DNA of 64,000 bases from Nocardia alni. Its GTDB lineage: Bacteria; Actinomycetota; Actinomycetes; Mycobacteriales; Mycobacteriaceae. The notes beneath the pieces were generated by a model. That model searched no databases. It saw only the letters and a program-made list of their open reading frames with translations, and was not told the origin of the DNA. The DNA lies in assembly GCF_019038435.1 (NCBI RefSeq), contig NZ_JAGPOX010000014.1, positions 27,420-91,419 on the forward strand, given 5' to 3'. The position numbers were made by a program, and so were the translations under genes. This document shows, piece by piece, positions 1 through 8,808 of this stretch; position 1 is the stretch's first letter; each line of letters opens with the position of its first letter.

Positions 1-45
1 CTGGCCGTGGCGTGGGAGATCCCGCAACCCGTCCTCGACCACTGA
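1..45 (+). CDS. 3' end of an unidentified gene cut by the window start
   Basis: An open frame enters from the left edge and closes with TGA at 43-45 (tail reads LAVAWEIPQPVLDH). It converges on the next gene, whose stop lies 18 bp further on. Only 14 residues are visible, so no family can be assigned. In M. tuberculosis the gene at this place is Rv2731, also convergent with Rv2732c, which makes an Rv2731 counterpart possible, but this is positional inference only. Confidence 0.35.
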   Translation: MAVAWEIPQPVLDH

Positions 46-63
46 GCGCCTGTGCGGGGGACC

Positions 64-906
64 CTACTTCTCGTCCTCGCCGTGCAGCCAACGACGGCTG
101 CGTTCCTCCTCCTCGGCGGCGGCGATGCGGCGCTGTTCCTCGGCCTCCAACTGAACCGCGGTGCGGCTCCACACCACCTTGAGCCAGTGGAAGGTCAGGA
201 AGATCATCGCCAGCAGACCCAGAATCAGGCCGATCGACGGACCAGCGCCCCGGTAGCCGCCGATGCCCGGGGTCTGGCGGTGCCAGATCGACAGCACGCC
301 GAACACGCTGCCCACCGCCGACCCGGCCACCGCGATCCAGGCGAAGGCCCAGCGCCTGGTCAGCAGGGCGAGCGAGGAGAAGCCGATGCCGAAAACCGTC
401 ACGAACCACTGGAACACCCGCGACGGCAGCCCGATGTGGTCGCGGACGGCGGTGGGGTCGGAGATCAGGATGTCCAGGCCGCGGGTGTGCCCGGCGTGCG
501 GCAGGATCAGCGTGAGCAGCAGCACGAAGACCGCCGCGGCGACGACCATGGCTCGGTAGCCTGGATCGATCTCGCTGGCGACCTTGCGCTCGACGGCCGC
601 GAGGTCGTCGTGATAGGACTCGAAGACCTGCGCCTGTTCGGGGTTCATACGCTCCTCGTTCGACCGGGAATCGTTCGCTCGGGCATCGTCGGACCGGGTG
701 CCGCTCGAGGTGGAATGCTCGCCCGAGAGTACCGAGTCACTCTGCGGCGCAGCGTTTTCCACATCCGGAATGGTCGAGTCGGATGCCTCCGTCGCAGCAC
801 CGTCGGTCACGGCGTCGCCGGAAACGGGCTCGGCGAGCGCCGGATCGCTCGCGTGAGCGGCCTGCGCCGCATCCCCCGAGGTCGACCGTGCGTGCTCTTC
901 GGACAT
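64..906 (-). CDS. Rv2732c-like four-helix membrane protein
   Basis: The 280-residue product has an acidic, Ser/Ala/Asp-rich disordered N-terminus (about residues 1-95). A short charged stretch and four hydrophobic segments follow (about 117-137, 160-180, 187-207, 223-243), then a Glu/Arg-rich cytoplasmic tail. The shape and the position downstream of miaB match the conserved membrane protein Rv2732c of mycobacteria. No catalytic motif is visible and the function is unknown. The ATG at 906 precedes a low-complexity region, so the true start could be internal. The gene reads away from a 294-bp gap that carries a palindrome and could hold its promoter. Confidence 0.7.
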   Translation of the reverse strand: MSEEHARSTSGDAAQAAHASDPALAEPVSGDAVTDGAATEASDSTIPDVENAAPQSDSVLSGEHSTSSGTRSDDARANDSRSNEERMNPEQAQVFESYHDDLAAVERKVASEIDPGYRAMVVAAAVFVLLLTLILPHAGHTRGLDILISDPTAVRDHIGLPSRVFQWFVTVFGIGFSSLALLTRRWAFAWIAVAGSAVGSVFGVLSIWHRQTPGIGGYRGAGPSIGLILGLLAMIFLTFHWLKVVWSRTAVQLEAEEQRRIAAAEEEERSRRWLHGEDEK

Positions 907-978
907 CAGTTCTCCACCACATCATCGCGAAATCGGGGCGTGGTGGTCCACCATCGCCACCGTGTCACTGTCCAAGCC

Positions 979-1016
979 TACGACTCGGCGCGACAACACT
1001 ACGACCCGGCGTCGTA
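979..1016. promoter_or_regulatory. Palindrome plus direct repeat in the 907-1200 gap
   Basis: A perfect inverted repeat TACGAC-CCGGC-GTCGTA occupies 1000-1016. Its left half recurs as TACGACTCGGCG at 979-990, exactly 21 bp (two helical turns) before TACGACCCGGCG at 1000. This arrangement suits a dimeric regulator. It lies upstream of the Rv2732c-like gene (start 906) and downstream of miaB (stop 1201). Nothing else was recognised in the 294-bp gap; the regulator is unknown. Confidence 0.4.
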
Positions 1017-1200
1017 ATCAACCTGTTCGCGCCCGATTCGTCCGGCTGAAACACCGAGTCGCGGCCCGGATGTTCGGTCACACCGCCAATCGAGCACGAG
1101 CCGCGCCGCGACAAGTCTCCAAGGCCTGGAGGCCGGCCGAATATCGGTCGCGGCATCGAAACTCGAGTCGGATCAGGGCCGAGCGGTATGGATCGAAACC

Positions 1201-2772
1201 TCAGGCACTGCACCCGGACTCGCAGCCCGCGACGGCGGGGACCGGTTCCGGCGCGCCGATTCGCGGCAAGCCCAGGCCGACGCCGATCGGTGCGGTCTTG
1301 GGCATGATGCCTCGCTCGTGCGCATCCCCGGCGCGAGTACGGCGGTGGGTGTGGATCTCACTGTCGGCGATCAGATGGTGCGGCGCCGCGCCGGTGATAT
1401 CGACGGTGATGACGTCGCCAGGACGGACCGAACCGTCCACGGGCGGGCGGAAGTGCACCAGGCGACCGTCACGGGCGCGGCCGCTCATCCGGGCGGTGGC
1501 GGCGTTCTTCTTCCCCGCGCCCTCGGCGACCAGCAACTCCACCTCGGCGCCGATCAGCGCCCGGTTGGCATCCAGGGAGATCTCCTCCTGCAGCGCGATC
1601 AGCCGGTCGTAGCGCTCCTGCACCACGGCCTTGGGCACCTGATCGGCCATCGTGGCCGCGGGGGTGCCGGGACGGATCGAGTACTGGAAGGTGTACGCGC
1701 TGGTGAAGCGCGCCCGGCGCACGACGCCCAGGGTCTCGAGGAAGTCCTCCTCGGTCTCGCCCGGGAAGCCGACGATGATGTCGGTGGTGATCGCGGCGTG
1801 CGGCATCGCGGCGCGCACCTTCTCGATGATGCCCAGGTAGCGGTCCTTGCGGTAGGACCGGCGCATCGCCTTGAGCACCCGATCCGACCCCGATTGCAGC
1901 GGCATGTGCAACTGCGGGCACACATTCGGGGTCTGCGCCATGGCCTCGATGACGTCGTCGGTGAATTCGGCCGGATGCGGAGAGGTGAACCGCACCCGCT
2001 CCAGGCCATCGATCGATCCACACGCGCGCAGCAGCTGGGCGAAGGCGCCGCGGTCGCGGGGTTGCTCCGGATCGGCGAAATTGACGCCGTAGGAGTTGAC
2101 GTTCTGCCCCAGCAGCGTCACCTCCAGCACACCCTGATCGACCAGCGCCTGGACCTCGGCGAGCACATCGCCCGGGCGACGGTCCACCTCCTTGCCGCGT
2201 AGCGACGGCACGATGCAGAAGGTGCACGTGTTGTTACAACCCACCGAGATCGACACCCAGCCCGCGTAGGCCGACTCCCGCTTCGCCGGGAGCGTGGACG
2301 GGAACGCCTCGAGCGATTCCAGGATCTCGACCTGCGCCTGCTCGTTGTGGCGGGCGCGTTCGAGCAGCACCGGCAGCGATCCGATGTTGTGGGTGCCGAA
2401 CACCACATCCACCCAGGGCGCGCGGCGCACGACCGTCTCGCGGTCCTTCTGGGCCAGGCAGCCGCCGACCGCGATCTGCATACCCGGCCGGCCGGCCTTG
2501 ATGGGGGCCAGATGTCCGAGCGTGCCGTACAGCTTGTTGTCGGCGTTCTCGCGTACCGCGCAGGTGTTGAAGACCACCAGATCCGCTGTCGCGCCGGGTG
2601 CGGCGCGGTGGTATCCGGCGTCCTCCAGCAGGCCCGACAGCCGTTCGGAGTCGTGCACGTTCATCTGGCACCCGAACGTGCGCACCTCGTAGGTACGCGG
2701 GAGTGCCTCCGAGGACGGCCCCGGCATTCCTGGCATTTCCAAGGATGCTGTCACCTGCGTGGACGAATTCAC
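1201..2772 (-). CDS. miaB: tRNA-2-methylthio-N6-dimethylallyladenosine synthase MiaB
   Basis: This radical-SAM methylthiotransferase adds the 2-methylthio group to i6A37 of tRNAs reading UNN codons. Both iron-sulfur cluster sites are visible. The N-terminal UPF0004 domain has cysteines in FGCQMN (C35), NTCAV (C71) and GGCLAQ (C105). The radical-SAM motif is CNNTCTFC (C179, C183, C186). A TRAM-like region sits near residues 400-470, and the last 50 residues are a poorly conserved tail. The 523-residue length is close to that of actinobacterial homologues. The gene is divergent from gluA across 250 bp, a synteny shared with corynebacteria and mycobacteria. Confidence 0.95.
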   Translation of the reverse strand: MNSSTQVTASLEMPGMPGPSSEALPRTYEVRTFGCQMNVHDSERLSGLLEDAGYHRAAPGATADLVVFNTCAVRENADNKLYGTLGHLAPIKAGRPGMQIAVGGCLAQKDRETVVRRAPWVDVVFGTHNIGSLPVLLERARHNEQAQVEILESLEAFPSTLPAKRESAYAGWVSISVGCNNTCTFCIVPSLRGKEVDRRPGDVLAEVQALVDQGVLEVTLLGQNVNSYGVNFADPEQPRDRGAFAQLLRACGSIDGLERVRFTSPHPAEFTDDVIEAMAQTPNVCPQLHMPLQSGSDRVLKAMRRSYRKDRYLGIIEKVRAAMPHAAITTDIIVGFPGETEEDFLETLGVVRRARFTSAYTFQYSIRPGTPAATMADQVPKAVVQERYDRLIALQEEISLDANRALIGAEVELLVAEGAGKKNAATARMSGRARDGRLVHFRPPVDGSVRPGDVITVDITGAAPHHLIADSEIHTHRRTRAGDAHERGIMPKTAPIGVGLGLPRIGAPEPVPAVAGCESGCSA

Positions 2773-3022
2773 GCATCCAGGGTATAGGTAGCCCGCAACT
2801 GTGAATCGACCCCCATTTCCCGTTCATGCCCCGCCGGGTGGCACGGATGACCCCGAGTCGGCTCGTGCGATGCCACCCACCGCCGATCGGGTCGGGCCGG
2901 GCGCAGGCGACGCACCAGCTCATCCGGGCGCGAGCGGCGCACCACGCTCATCCGGTCTCGCCGGGAGCGAGTCTTACGCGCGAACCCGCCGGAGCGCGGT
3001 GCAGGCAAATAGACTCGGCGGC

Positions 3023-3799
3023 ATGAACGACGTCGCCGAGGCATCCGCCGCTGCCTCCGCCCAGCCACCGATGATCGCGATGCGCGGGGTGGACAAGCAT
3101 TTCGGGGACCTGCACGTGCTACGGAATGTCACGCTCGAGGTGGACCGGGGACAGGTGGTGATCGTGCTCGGCCCGTCCGGATCGGGGAAGTCGACGCTGT
3201 GCCGCACGATCAACCGGCTGGAGTCCATCGACTCGGGCACCATCGCGATCGACGGCGTCGAACTGCCCGCGGAGGGGCGCGCGCTGACCAGGCTGCGGGC
3301 GGACGTCGGCATGGTGTTCCAATCCTTCAACCTGTTCGCGCACAAGACCATCATCGAGAACGTGATGCTGGCGCCGATCAAGGTGCGCAAGCTGGACAAG
3401 CAGTCGGCACGCACGCGGGCGATGGAACTGCTCGAGCGCGTGGGCATCGCCGATCAGGCCGACAAGTATCCGGCGCAGCTGTCCGGCGGCCAGCAGCAGC
3501 GCGTGGCGATCGCCCGCGCGCTGGCGATGAACCCGAAGGTCATGCTCTTCGACGAGCCGACCTCGGCGCTGGATCCGGAAATGGTCACCGAGGTGCTCGA
3601 CGTCATGACCGCACTGGCCAAGGAGGGCATGACGATGCTCGTGATCACCCACGAGATGGGGTTCGCGCGCCGGGCCGGGGATCGGGTGCTGTTCATGGCC
3701 GACGGGCAGATCATCGAGGACGCCGAACCCGAGGCCTTCTTCACCGCGCCCACCACCGAGCGGGCACGGGACTTTCTGGGCAAGATCCTCAGCCACTGA
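3023..3799 (+). CDS. gluA: Glutamate-type ABC transporter ATP-binding protein
   Basis: The 258-residue product is the ATPase of a polar amino-acid importer. It shows Walker [10 protein letters not shown], a Q-loop in [13 protein letters not shown], signature LSGGQQQR, Walker [15 protein letters not shown] and the H-loop ITHEMGFA. The frame is open further upstream, but the ATG at 3023 leaves about 20 residues before the conserved [14 protein letters not shown], typical of the family. It lies 59 bp before gluB and sits beside miaB, as gluA does in Corynebacterium glutamicum. No permease genes follow, so this ATPase must borrow membrane subunits from elsewhere or be non-functional. Confidence 0.9.
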   Translation: MNDVAEASAAASAQPPMIAMRGVDKHFGDLHVLRNVTLEVDRGQVVIVLGPSGSGKSTLCRTINRLESIDSGTIAIDGVELPAEGRALTRLRADVGMVFQSFNLFAHKTIIENVMLAPIKVRKLDKQSARTRAMELLERVGIADQADKYPAQLSGGQQQRVAIARALAMNPKVMLFDEPTSALDPEMVTEVLDVMTALAKEGMTMLVITHEMGFARRAGDRVLFMADGQIIEDAEPEAFFTAPTTERARDFLGKILSH

Positions 3800-3858
3800 C
3801 GGGAATACCTCACACTGATGTGGTTCACCACCGATCGTTCGTTGGGAGAAGGCATTCG

Positions 3859-4695
3859 ATGAGGATTACCCGTGCACTGCGCCTCGGTATCGGCTTCCTG
3901 GCCCTGGCGGCCGTGGCGAGCGGCTGTACCAGCGGAAGTTCCGGGACCGCGACGCAGAATGCGGCAGGCGGAAAGCTCACCATCGGAATCAAATTCGACC
4001 AGCCGGGCCTGGGGCTGGAGATGAAGAACGGGACGTTCTCGGGATTCGACGTCGACGTGGCCACGTATGTGGCGGGCAAGCTGGGCGTGAAGCCGTCGAA
4101 TATCACTTTCCGCGAAGCCCCCTCGGCAGAGCGCGAGACGCTGATCCAGAACGGCGCGGTCGACATGGTCGTCGCCTCCTATTCGATCACCGATCAGCGC
4201 AAGAAGAAGGTCGACTTCGCCGGGCCGTATTACATTGCGGGACAGAGCCTTCTGGTGCGCGCCGACAACAACTCCGTCACCGGACCGCAATCGCTGGGCG
4301 GCAAGAAGTTGTGCACGGTGAAGGGTTCCACGTCCGCGCAGGACATTCAGCAGGACTTCGCCCACGATGTGAACCTGCAGGAGTACGACACCTATTCACT
4401 GTGCGTGGAGGCGCTGAAGAACAACATGGTGGACGCGGTCACCACCGACAACATCATCCTGGCCGGGTACGTCGCTCAGAACCCGGGCCAGCTGAAACTG
4501 GTGGGCACGCCCTTCACCACCGAACGGTACGGAATCGGATTGCGCAGGGGCGACAAGGAATCCCGCGACAAGGTGAACGACGCGGTCCAGGCGATGCTCG
4601 ATGACAACGGCCCCACCGGCTGGCGTGCGGCCCTGCAGAAGAACTTCGGCCCCGCCTTCCCCGTCCCGACCGTCCCACAGATCGACCGGTACTGA
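3859..4695 (+). CDS. gluB: Glutamate-binding lipoprotein of ABC importer
   Basis: The 278-residue extracytoplasmic solute-binding protein (SBP_bac_3 family) delivers glutamate or a related acidic or polar amino acid to the importer. The signal peptide ends in a lipobox, VASGC with the lipidated Cys at residue 23, followed by a Ser/Gly/Thr linker. The binding domain begins near KLTIGIKFDQPGL and includes the hallmark FSGFDVDVA and the repeated acidic hinge residues. A GGGAGAAGG-like ribosome site precedes the ATG. A strong hairpin follows the stop, and the expected gluC and gluD permease genes are absent; the next gene is an unrelated acetyltransferase. Confidence 0.88.
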   Translation: MRITRALRLGIGFLALAAVASGCTSGSSGTATQNAAGGKLTIGIKFDQPGLGLEMKNGTFSGFDVDVATYVAGKLGVKPSNITFREAPSAERETLIQNGAVDMVVASYSITDQRKKKVDFAGPYYIAGQSLLVRADNNSVTGPQSLGGKKLCTVKGSTSAQDIQQDFAHDVNLQEYDTYSLCVEALKNNMVDAVTTDNIILAGYVAQNPGQLKLVGTPFTTERYGIGLRRGDKESRDKVNDAVQAMLDDNGPTGWRAALQKNFGPAFPVPTVPQIDRY

Positions 4696-4761
4696 ACCGC
4701 TTGAATTCGCGCTGAGCACAACGATCGCCGGAGTTCGCGCGAACAGCCATGCTGAATACAC

Positions 4762-4809
4762 ACCGCCCCGGTCCACCGAGCCACGCCACTCGCGGCGGAC
4801 CGGGGCGGT
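4762..4809 (+). terminator. Hairpin terminator after gluB
   Basis: Perfect 12-bp arms CCGCCCCGGTCC (4763-4774) and GGACCGGGGCGG (4797-4808) pair, with one further outer pair and three inner pairs. There is no T tract, as is common for actinobacterial terminators. It closes the gluAB transcription unit. Confidence 0.65.
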
Positions 4810-4877
4810 CGTCCAGTTGCTCGAACATCACTCGGTAACCGTGTGACACAGAACGATTCGTGCCGTAGCGTCCGAGC

Positions 4878-5438
4878 ATGCCCGAGCTGCTGTTTCCCGA
4901 TCCTCCGCTAGCCGACGGTGTCATCGCCCTGCGTCAGTGGCACTACGACGATCTGGCGCAGCGGTTCGCCGGATTCTCCGATCCGCTCTGCCAGCGATTC
5001 GGCTGGGCGCTGACCGAGCCGTGCACCGAGGACCACGCACGCCGCGGCTTCGAGGAGGAGGAATGGGCTCGCCTGAGCGGCGCCGGAATCGACCTGGCGA
5101 TCGTCGACGTCGCCGATTCGATCGAAATACTGGGCGCCTGTTCGGTATACGACGTCCGGCTGTCCGAGGGTCGCGCCTCGGTCGGGTACTGGCTGGCCGC
5201 CCATGCACGAAGGCGGGGCGTCGCCACCCGGGCGGTGCGGCTGCTCACCCGCTGGATCTTCGACGACCTCGGCGTCGCGCGGATCGAATTGACCTGCGGC
5301 CCGGACAATCTCGGCTCACAGCGGGTGGCCGAACGCTGCGGGTTCCAGCGCGAAGGGGTGCTGCGATCGCACATGCCGTTCAAAGGCGGGCGTCGCGATT
5401 CGGTCGTTTTCAGCCTGCTCCCGACCGACCCCGCATGA
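4878..5438 (+). CDS. GNAT family N-acetyltransferase (RimJ/RimL type)
   Basis: The 186-residue product has the GNAT fold of the RimJ/RimL group, which acetylates protein N-termini or small amines. The acetyl-CoA site is visible as the run AAHARRRGVATRAV (Q/R-x-x-G-x-A equivalent). Before it lies strand YWLA, and after it ELTCGPDNLGSQRVAERCGFQREG, the typical NxxSxxVxEKxGF block. The substrate cannot be told from sequence. It is the first gene of the accessory block that replaces gluCD; 70 bp separate it from the next gene. Confidence 0.85.
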   Translation: MPELLFPDPPLADGVIALRQWHYDDLAQRFAGFSDPLCQRFGWALTEPCTEDHARRGFEEEEWARLSGAGIDLAIVDVADSIEILGACSVYDVRLSEGRASVGYWLAAHARRRGVATRAVRLLTRWIFDDLGVARIELTCGPDNLGSQRVAERCGFQREGVLRSHMPFKGGRRDSVVFSLLPTDPA

Positions 5439-5508
5439 TCGTGAGCCATCTCACCGGCGTATGAGTCGCCCCGAGCGGGCACTGCGCCCGTACCCGTACG
5501 CTGGCCGG

Positions 5509-6744
5509 ATGAATTCGTTGGTAACGGTTGCGGCGGATGTGGACGCGGTGACCACGATCGGGAACGAGGACGATCCGGCCGCGGCCGGGCTGGGCCGGGC
5601 GCAGGTCGAGGCGCTGTGGAGTTCGGTGCGGCAGTGGTATCGGCTGGGTACGACGCCCGCGATACAGGTCTGTCTGCGGCGCAACGGGCGGATCGTGCTG
5701 AACCGCGCGATCGGGCACGGGTGGGGTAACGCGCCCGGCGACGGTCCCGACGTGGAGAAGGTCCTGCTCACCCCCGATACACCGTTCTGCGGATTCTCGA
5801 CCGCGAAGGGCGTGGCCGCGGCGGTGATGTATCTGCTGATCGAGCAGGGTGCGTTCGCACCCGAGGACCCGGTGTGCCGCCATATCCCCGAGTTCGCGGC
5901 GAACGGCAAGGAGTCGATCACCATCGGTGATGTGATGTCCCATTCGGCCGGCGTACCGTTCCTGAACGGCCCGTACTCGGGATTCGAGCTGGTGATCGAC
6001 GATGAGCTGGCCGCGCGGGCATTGGCCGACCTGAAGCCGAGCTGGCCGCCGGGCCGGTTCCGGGTCTACCACGCGATGAGCGGCGGGCTGATCCAACGCC
6101 TGCTGGTGCAGCGAGCGACGGGCAAACGAATGCGCGAGCATCTGGCCGAACAGATCCTCGAACCATTGGGCTTCCGCTGGAACAACTTCGGCGTGCGACC
6201 CGAGGACATCGACAAGGTCGTGCCCAGCGTGCCGACCGGTCCGAAACCCTCCCCGGTCATGAAATTCCTGGCGCACAAGGCGCTCGGCGGCGCGATGAGC
6301 GGCCGGATTTCCGACCGGAAGAATCGGGACTTCCTCACCGCGGAACTGCCGTCCGGAAATCTCGTCACCACCGCTTACGAGCTGTCTCGATTCTACGAGA
6401 TACTTACGCGTGGAGGAGAATTGGACGGCGTGCAGATCATGAAGCCGGAGACGATCCGCGCGGCCGCCGCACCCGCTCCGCGCATCCCCGGCATCGCCGG
6501 GCGGGTCAGCCGGGCCGGATTCGAATTGGGCGGTCGGCGCTCGAAATTCGGCCGCGACACCGAATCCCATTTCGGCCGTAGCGGTTTGACGACGCAGTAT
6601 GGCTGGTCCGACCCGGCACGCGGCCTGTCCGGTGCGATCCTCACCAGCGGCAAGGCCTCCACCGACATCAAACGCCCGGTGCAGCTGTGCGCCCAGATCG
6701 CCCGCCTGATCGGCCCGTCGGAGTCGGCCGCGTTCAGACTGTAG
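5509..6744 (+). CDS. Serine hydrolase of the beta-lactamase/EstB family
   Basis: The 411-residue protein belongs to the class C beta-lactamase-like (PF00144) serine hydrolases, often esterases in Mycobacteriales. The nucleophile motif SxxK appears as FSTAKG. The YxN equivalent appears as YHAMSGG, with Asn replaced by Ala, and the HxG-type motif as HFGRSG. There is no signal peptide, so the enzyme is probably cytoplasmic and an esterase rather than a secreted beta-lactamase. An ATG 48 bp upstream (5461) is possible, but 5509 fits the family N-terminus better. The gene converges on the next with only 2 bp between stops. Confidence 0.8.
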   Translation: MNSLVTVAADVDAVTTIGNEDDPAAAGLGRAQVEALWSSVRQWYRLGTTPAIQVCLRRNGRIVLNRAIGHGWGNAPGDGPDVEKVLLTPDTPFCGFSTAKGVAAAVMYLLIEQGAFAPEDPVCRHIPEFAANGKESITIGDVMSHSAGVPFLNGPYSGFELVIDDELAARALADLKPSWPPGRFRVYHAMSGGLIQRLLVQRATGKRMREHLAEQILEPLGFRWNNFGVRPEDIDKVVPSVPTGPKPSPVMKFLAHKALGGAMSGRISDRKNRDFLTAELPSGNLVTTAYELSRFYEILTRGGELDGVQIMKPETIRAAAAPAPRIPGIAGRVSRAGFELGGRRSKFGRDTESHFGRSGLTTQYGWSDPARGLSGAILTSGKASTDIKRPVQLCAQIARLIGPSESAAFRL

Positions 6745-6746
6745 AG

Positions 6747-7652
6747 CTACGACCGAACTCGCAACTCGTTGTGGATGATTCGGGCCGCCTTGGCCATGAT
6801 CGCCTCCGCACCGGGCTGAATTACCGCTGGAACGCGGGATTGGGTGAGCGCCGCGACCGCCAGAACCTGCCCGTCCGCGTGTTCGACGACGCCGATCTCG
6901 TGGCGGAAATTCAGCACCGTACCGGTCTTGGACGACCAGCGGGAGGCGTCGGAGCTGAAATCGGGGGCCAAGCGGTGACGGATTACATTGTCCCCCAGCA
7001 ATTCCTGAGTCCTGGCTGCCACCTCCGGCGTGATCGTCGTCGGCCGCCACACTCCGTGCAGCAGATCCACGAAGGCCCTGGCCGACCCGATGTTCGCCTG
7101 CCCGACGTCGATCTGGGCGACCGCGTGGCCGTTTCCGGCCGTGGCCGCGCCGATGGCGAGGGCGTGCGCCAGGTGCGCGTCGGCCGGATCGAATGCCTCG
7201 GCCGGGGTGCGGGTCAGATCGTCCATGAGGTGCCGGATCGTGATGCCCGCGTAGCCGAGACGGCGCAGTTCGGCGGTCACCGCGGCGGGCGGGGTGAGGG
7301 CGAACAGCGCGTCCGACGCCCCGCTGTCGCTGATGGCGATGCTCAGGTACAGCAGATCGTCGACCGAGATCTGCGCCGGATTCCGGAATCTCGTCAGCCC
7401 GGTCGGGCCCGGCGTGGTGATCCGCCCCGGCGAAACGGTGATCGGTGCGGTGAGGTCGATCTCCCCGCGAACCGCGCGTTCCAGCGTGGCGATCGCGAGC
7501 GGCACCTTGACCAATGAGGCGATCGGCCACTCCAATTCGGCATCGATCCCGAGTTCGTCGCCGCTGTCCAGGTCGCGCACCAGGATCGCTCCGCGCAGTC
7601 CCGCGTCGTCCAACTCCTGGCGCGCTCTCCGCAGCGCCGTGGTCATGCCCAT
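6747..7652 (-). CDS. Class A beta-lactamase-fold serine hydrolase
   Basis: The 301-residue product shows the three class A active-site boxes: SLVK (Ser46, Lys49), SDS (108-110, in place of SDN) and KTG (242-244). The omega-loop Glu of true beta-lactamases (ExxLN) is not recognisable, and no signal peptide is present. This suggests a PF13354 hydrolase without deacylating Glu, rather than a resistance enzyme. It lies between a convergent esterase-like gene and the LysR gene, in the same orientation as LysR with 97 bp between. Confidence 0.75.
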   Translation of the reverse strand: MGMTTALRRARQELDDAGLRGAILVRDLDSGDELGIDAELEWPIASLVKVPLAIATLERAVRGEIDLTAPITVSPGRITTPGPTGLTRFRNPAQISVDDLLYLSIAISDSGASDALFALTPPAAVTAELRRLGYAGITIRHLMDDLTRTPAEAFDPADAHLAHALAIGAATAGNGHAVAQIDVGQANIGSARAFVDLLHGVWRPTTITPEVAARTQELLGDNVIRHRLAPDFSSDASRWSSKTGTVLNFRHEIGVVEHADGQVLAVAALTQSRVPAVIQPGAEAIMAKAARIIHNELRVRS

Positions 7653-7749
7653 CGGGATCCCGCGCCGCTCATCGTATTTCCCCGCTCAGCAGAACGGCCC
7701 AGGGCGCGCTCGGCCACCCGATTTCGTTGTCGCACTGACAGTTCCGCCG

Positions 7750-8658
7750 TCATACAGCACCGGTCTCCTGCTCTCGCGTATCGGTGTACAACACACCCAG
7801 GCAACGCCCTATAGCCTCGGACGACAGGGATCCGATGCGATCGGCATCCTCACGGTGAGCGGCCGCGATGTCGTATCCACGCGCGGCGTCCAGCTCGCCG
7901 ATCTGCCGCCAGGCGAGCCCGAATTCGGCGGCCTGGGTCGCCGAGCACAGCAGCAGATCAGCCGAATCCAGCACGGCCGCGACGGCGGTGACCAACGCGC
8001 CGGCCACGACCACCTGCACGGGTTGCAGGCCGAGCGAATCACCCAGCCGGACAATGCGATCCCGGATATGAGGCACGTCGTCCTCGGGCTGTATCCAGAT
8101 CCGGCGACGGATGTTGTCGCGGTCCGCGCGGCCCGCGCGCAATGTCTCGAGGAAGATCGGCGATACATAGGGCCCACCGATATCGGCCAGCCCCAGGGGA
8201 ATTCGCCAGATTCCGCGATCGGCGGGCACCGCGACGAGCGCGGCGCGAACCTCCTGGGTGCGGGCCAGTTCGGCCCGCTCGCGCGGCTGCGCCGGGTGCA
8301 GGTCGAGGTTCACCCCGAGCCGCTGCCCGTCCGCGACGAGACGGGCCAGGGGCAACGGCCCGCAGACGGCGGGCACCGCCATCCGCAGGGGTCGTCGACG
8401 GGCGCGTTCGGCCTCGAACCGCATCGCCTCGGCGAGTTCGACCAATCGCCGCGCCGAGGGCAGCAGATCGCGCCCGAACGGCGTCAACGTCGCGGTCCGC
8501 GAGGTCCGGTCGAGTAAGCGCCCACCGAGGTGTTCTTCGAGCGCCGCCACGCGACGGCTCGCCACCGACTGCGGAATCCGGGCCGCCGCGGCGCCCGCGG
8601 TGAAACTGCCGTGGCTGCTGACCGATACGAAGGCCCGACAGGCAGCAACCACATCCAC
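7750..8658 (-). CDS. LysR-type regulator divergent from class A beta-lactamase
   Basis: The 302-residue protein has an N-terminal winged HTH (about residues 1-60, with SFTAGAAAARIPQSVASRRVAALE as its core) and a LysR substrate-binding region. It starts with GTG at 8658. It is divergent from the beta-lactamase gene at 8809, the classic AmpR/PenR/NmcR arrangement. The 150-bp gap has a perfect T-N11-A palindrome, which supports direct control of bla and autoregulation. The effector is unknown; muropeptides act in the AmpR group, but this protein is not clearly a member of that group. Confidence 0.85.
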   Translation of the reverse strand: MDVVAACRAFVSVSSHGSFTAGAAAARIPQSVASRRVAALEEHLGGRLLDRTSRTATLTPFGRDLLPSARRLVELAEAMRFEAERARRRPLRMAVPAVCGPLPLARLVADGQRLGVNLDLHPAQPRERAELARTQEVRAALVAVPADRGIWRIPLGLADIGGPYVSPIFLETLRAGRADRDNIRRRIWIQPEDDVPHIRDRIVRLGDSLGLQPVQVVVAGALVTAVAAVLDSADLLLCSATQAAEFGLAWRQIGELDAARGYDIAAAHREDADRIGSLSSEAIGRCLGVLYTDTREQETGAV

Positions 8659-8669
8659 AACACCGCATT

Positions 8670-8709
8670 ATGCCGAATTCAGGTCGAGACATCCATGCCG
8701 AATCGGCAT
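8670..8709. promoter_or_regulatory. LysR operator between lysR and bla
   Basis: A perfect palindrome ATGCCGA-A-TCGGCAT occupies 8695-8709 and contains the LysR T-N11-A box at 8696-8708. Its half-site ATGCCGAA is repeated at 8670-8677, 25 bp away. The paired strong and half sites resemble the recognition and activation sites of LysR promoters. It lies just upstream of the GTG of lysR and 100 bp before bla. Confidence 0.7.
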
Positions 8710-8808
8710 TGTTCAGCCGATTATCGTCTTGGACAGCATCGCTTCCGAGTGGGAGGCTCGCCACAGCCGCCGCTCCCCGGGCGGCCGATCGACCATCGAA
8801 AGGCGACC

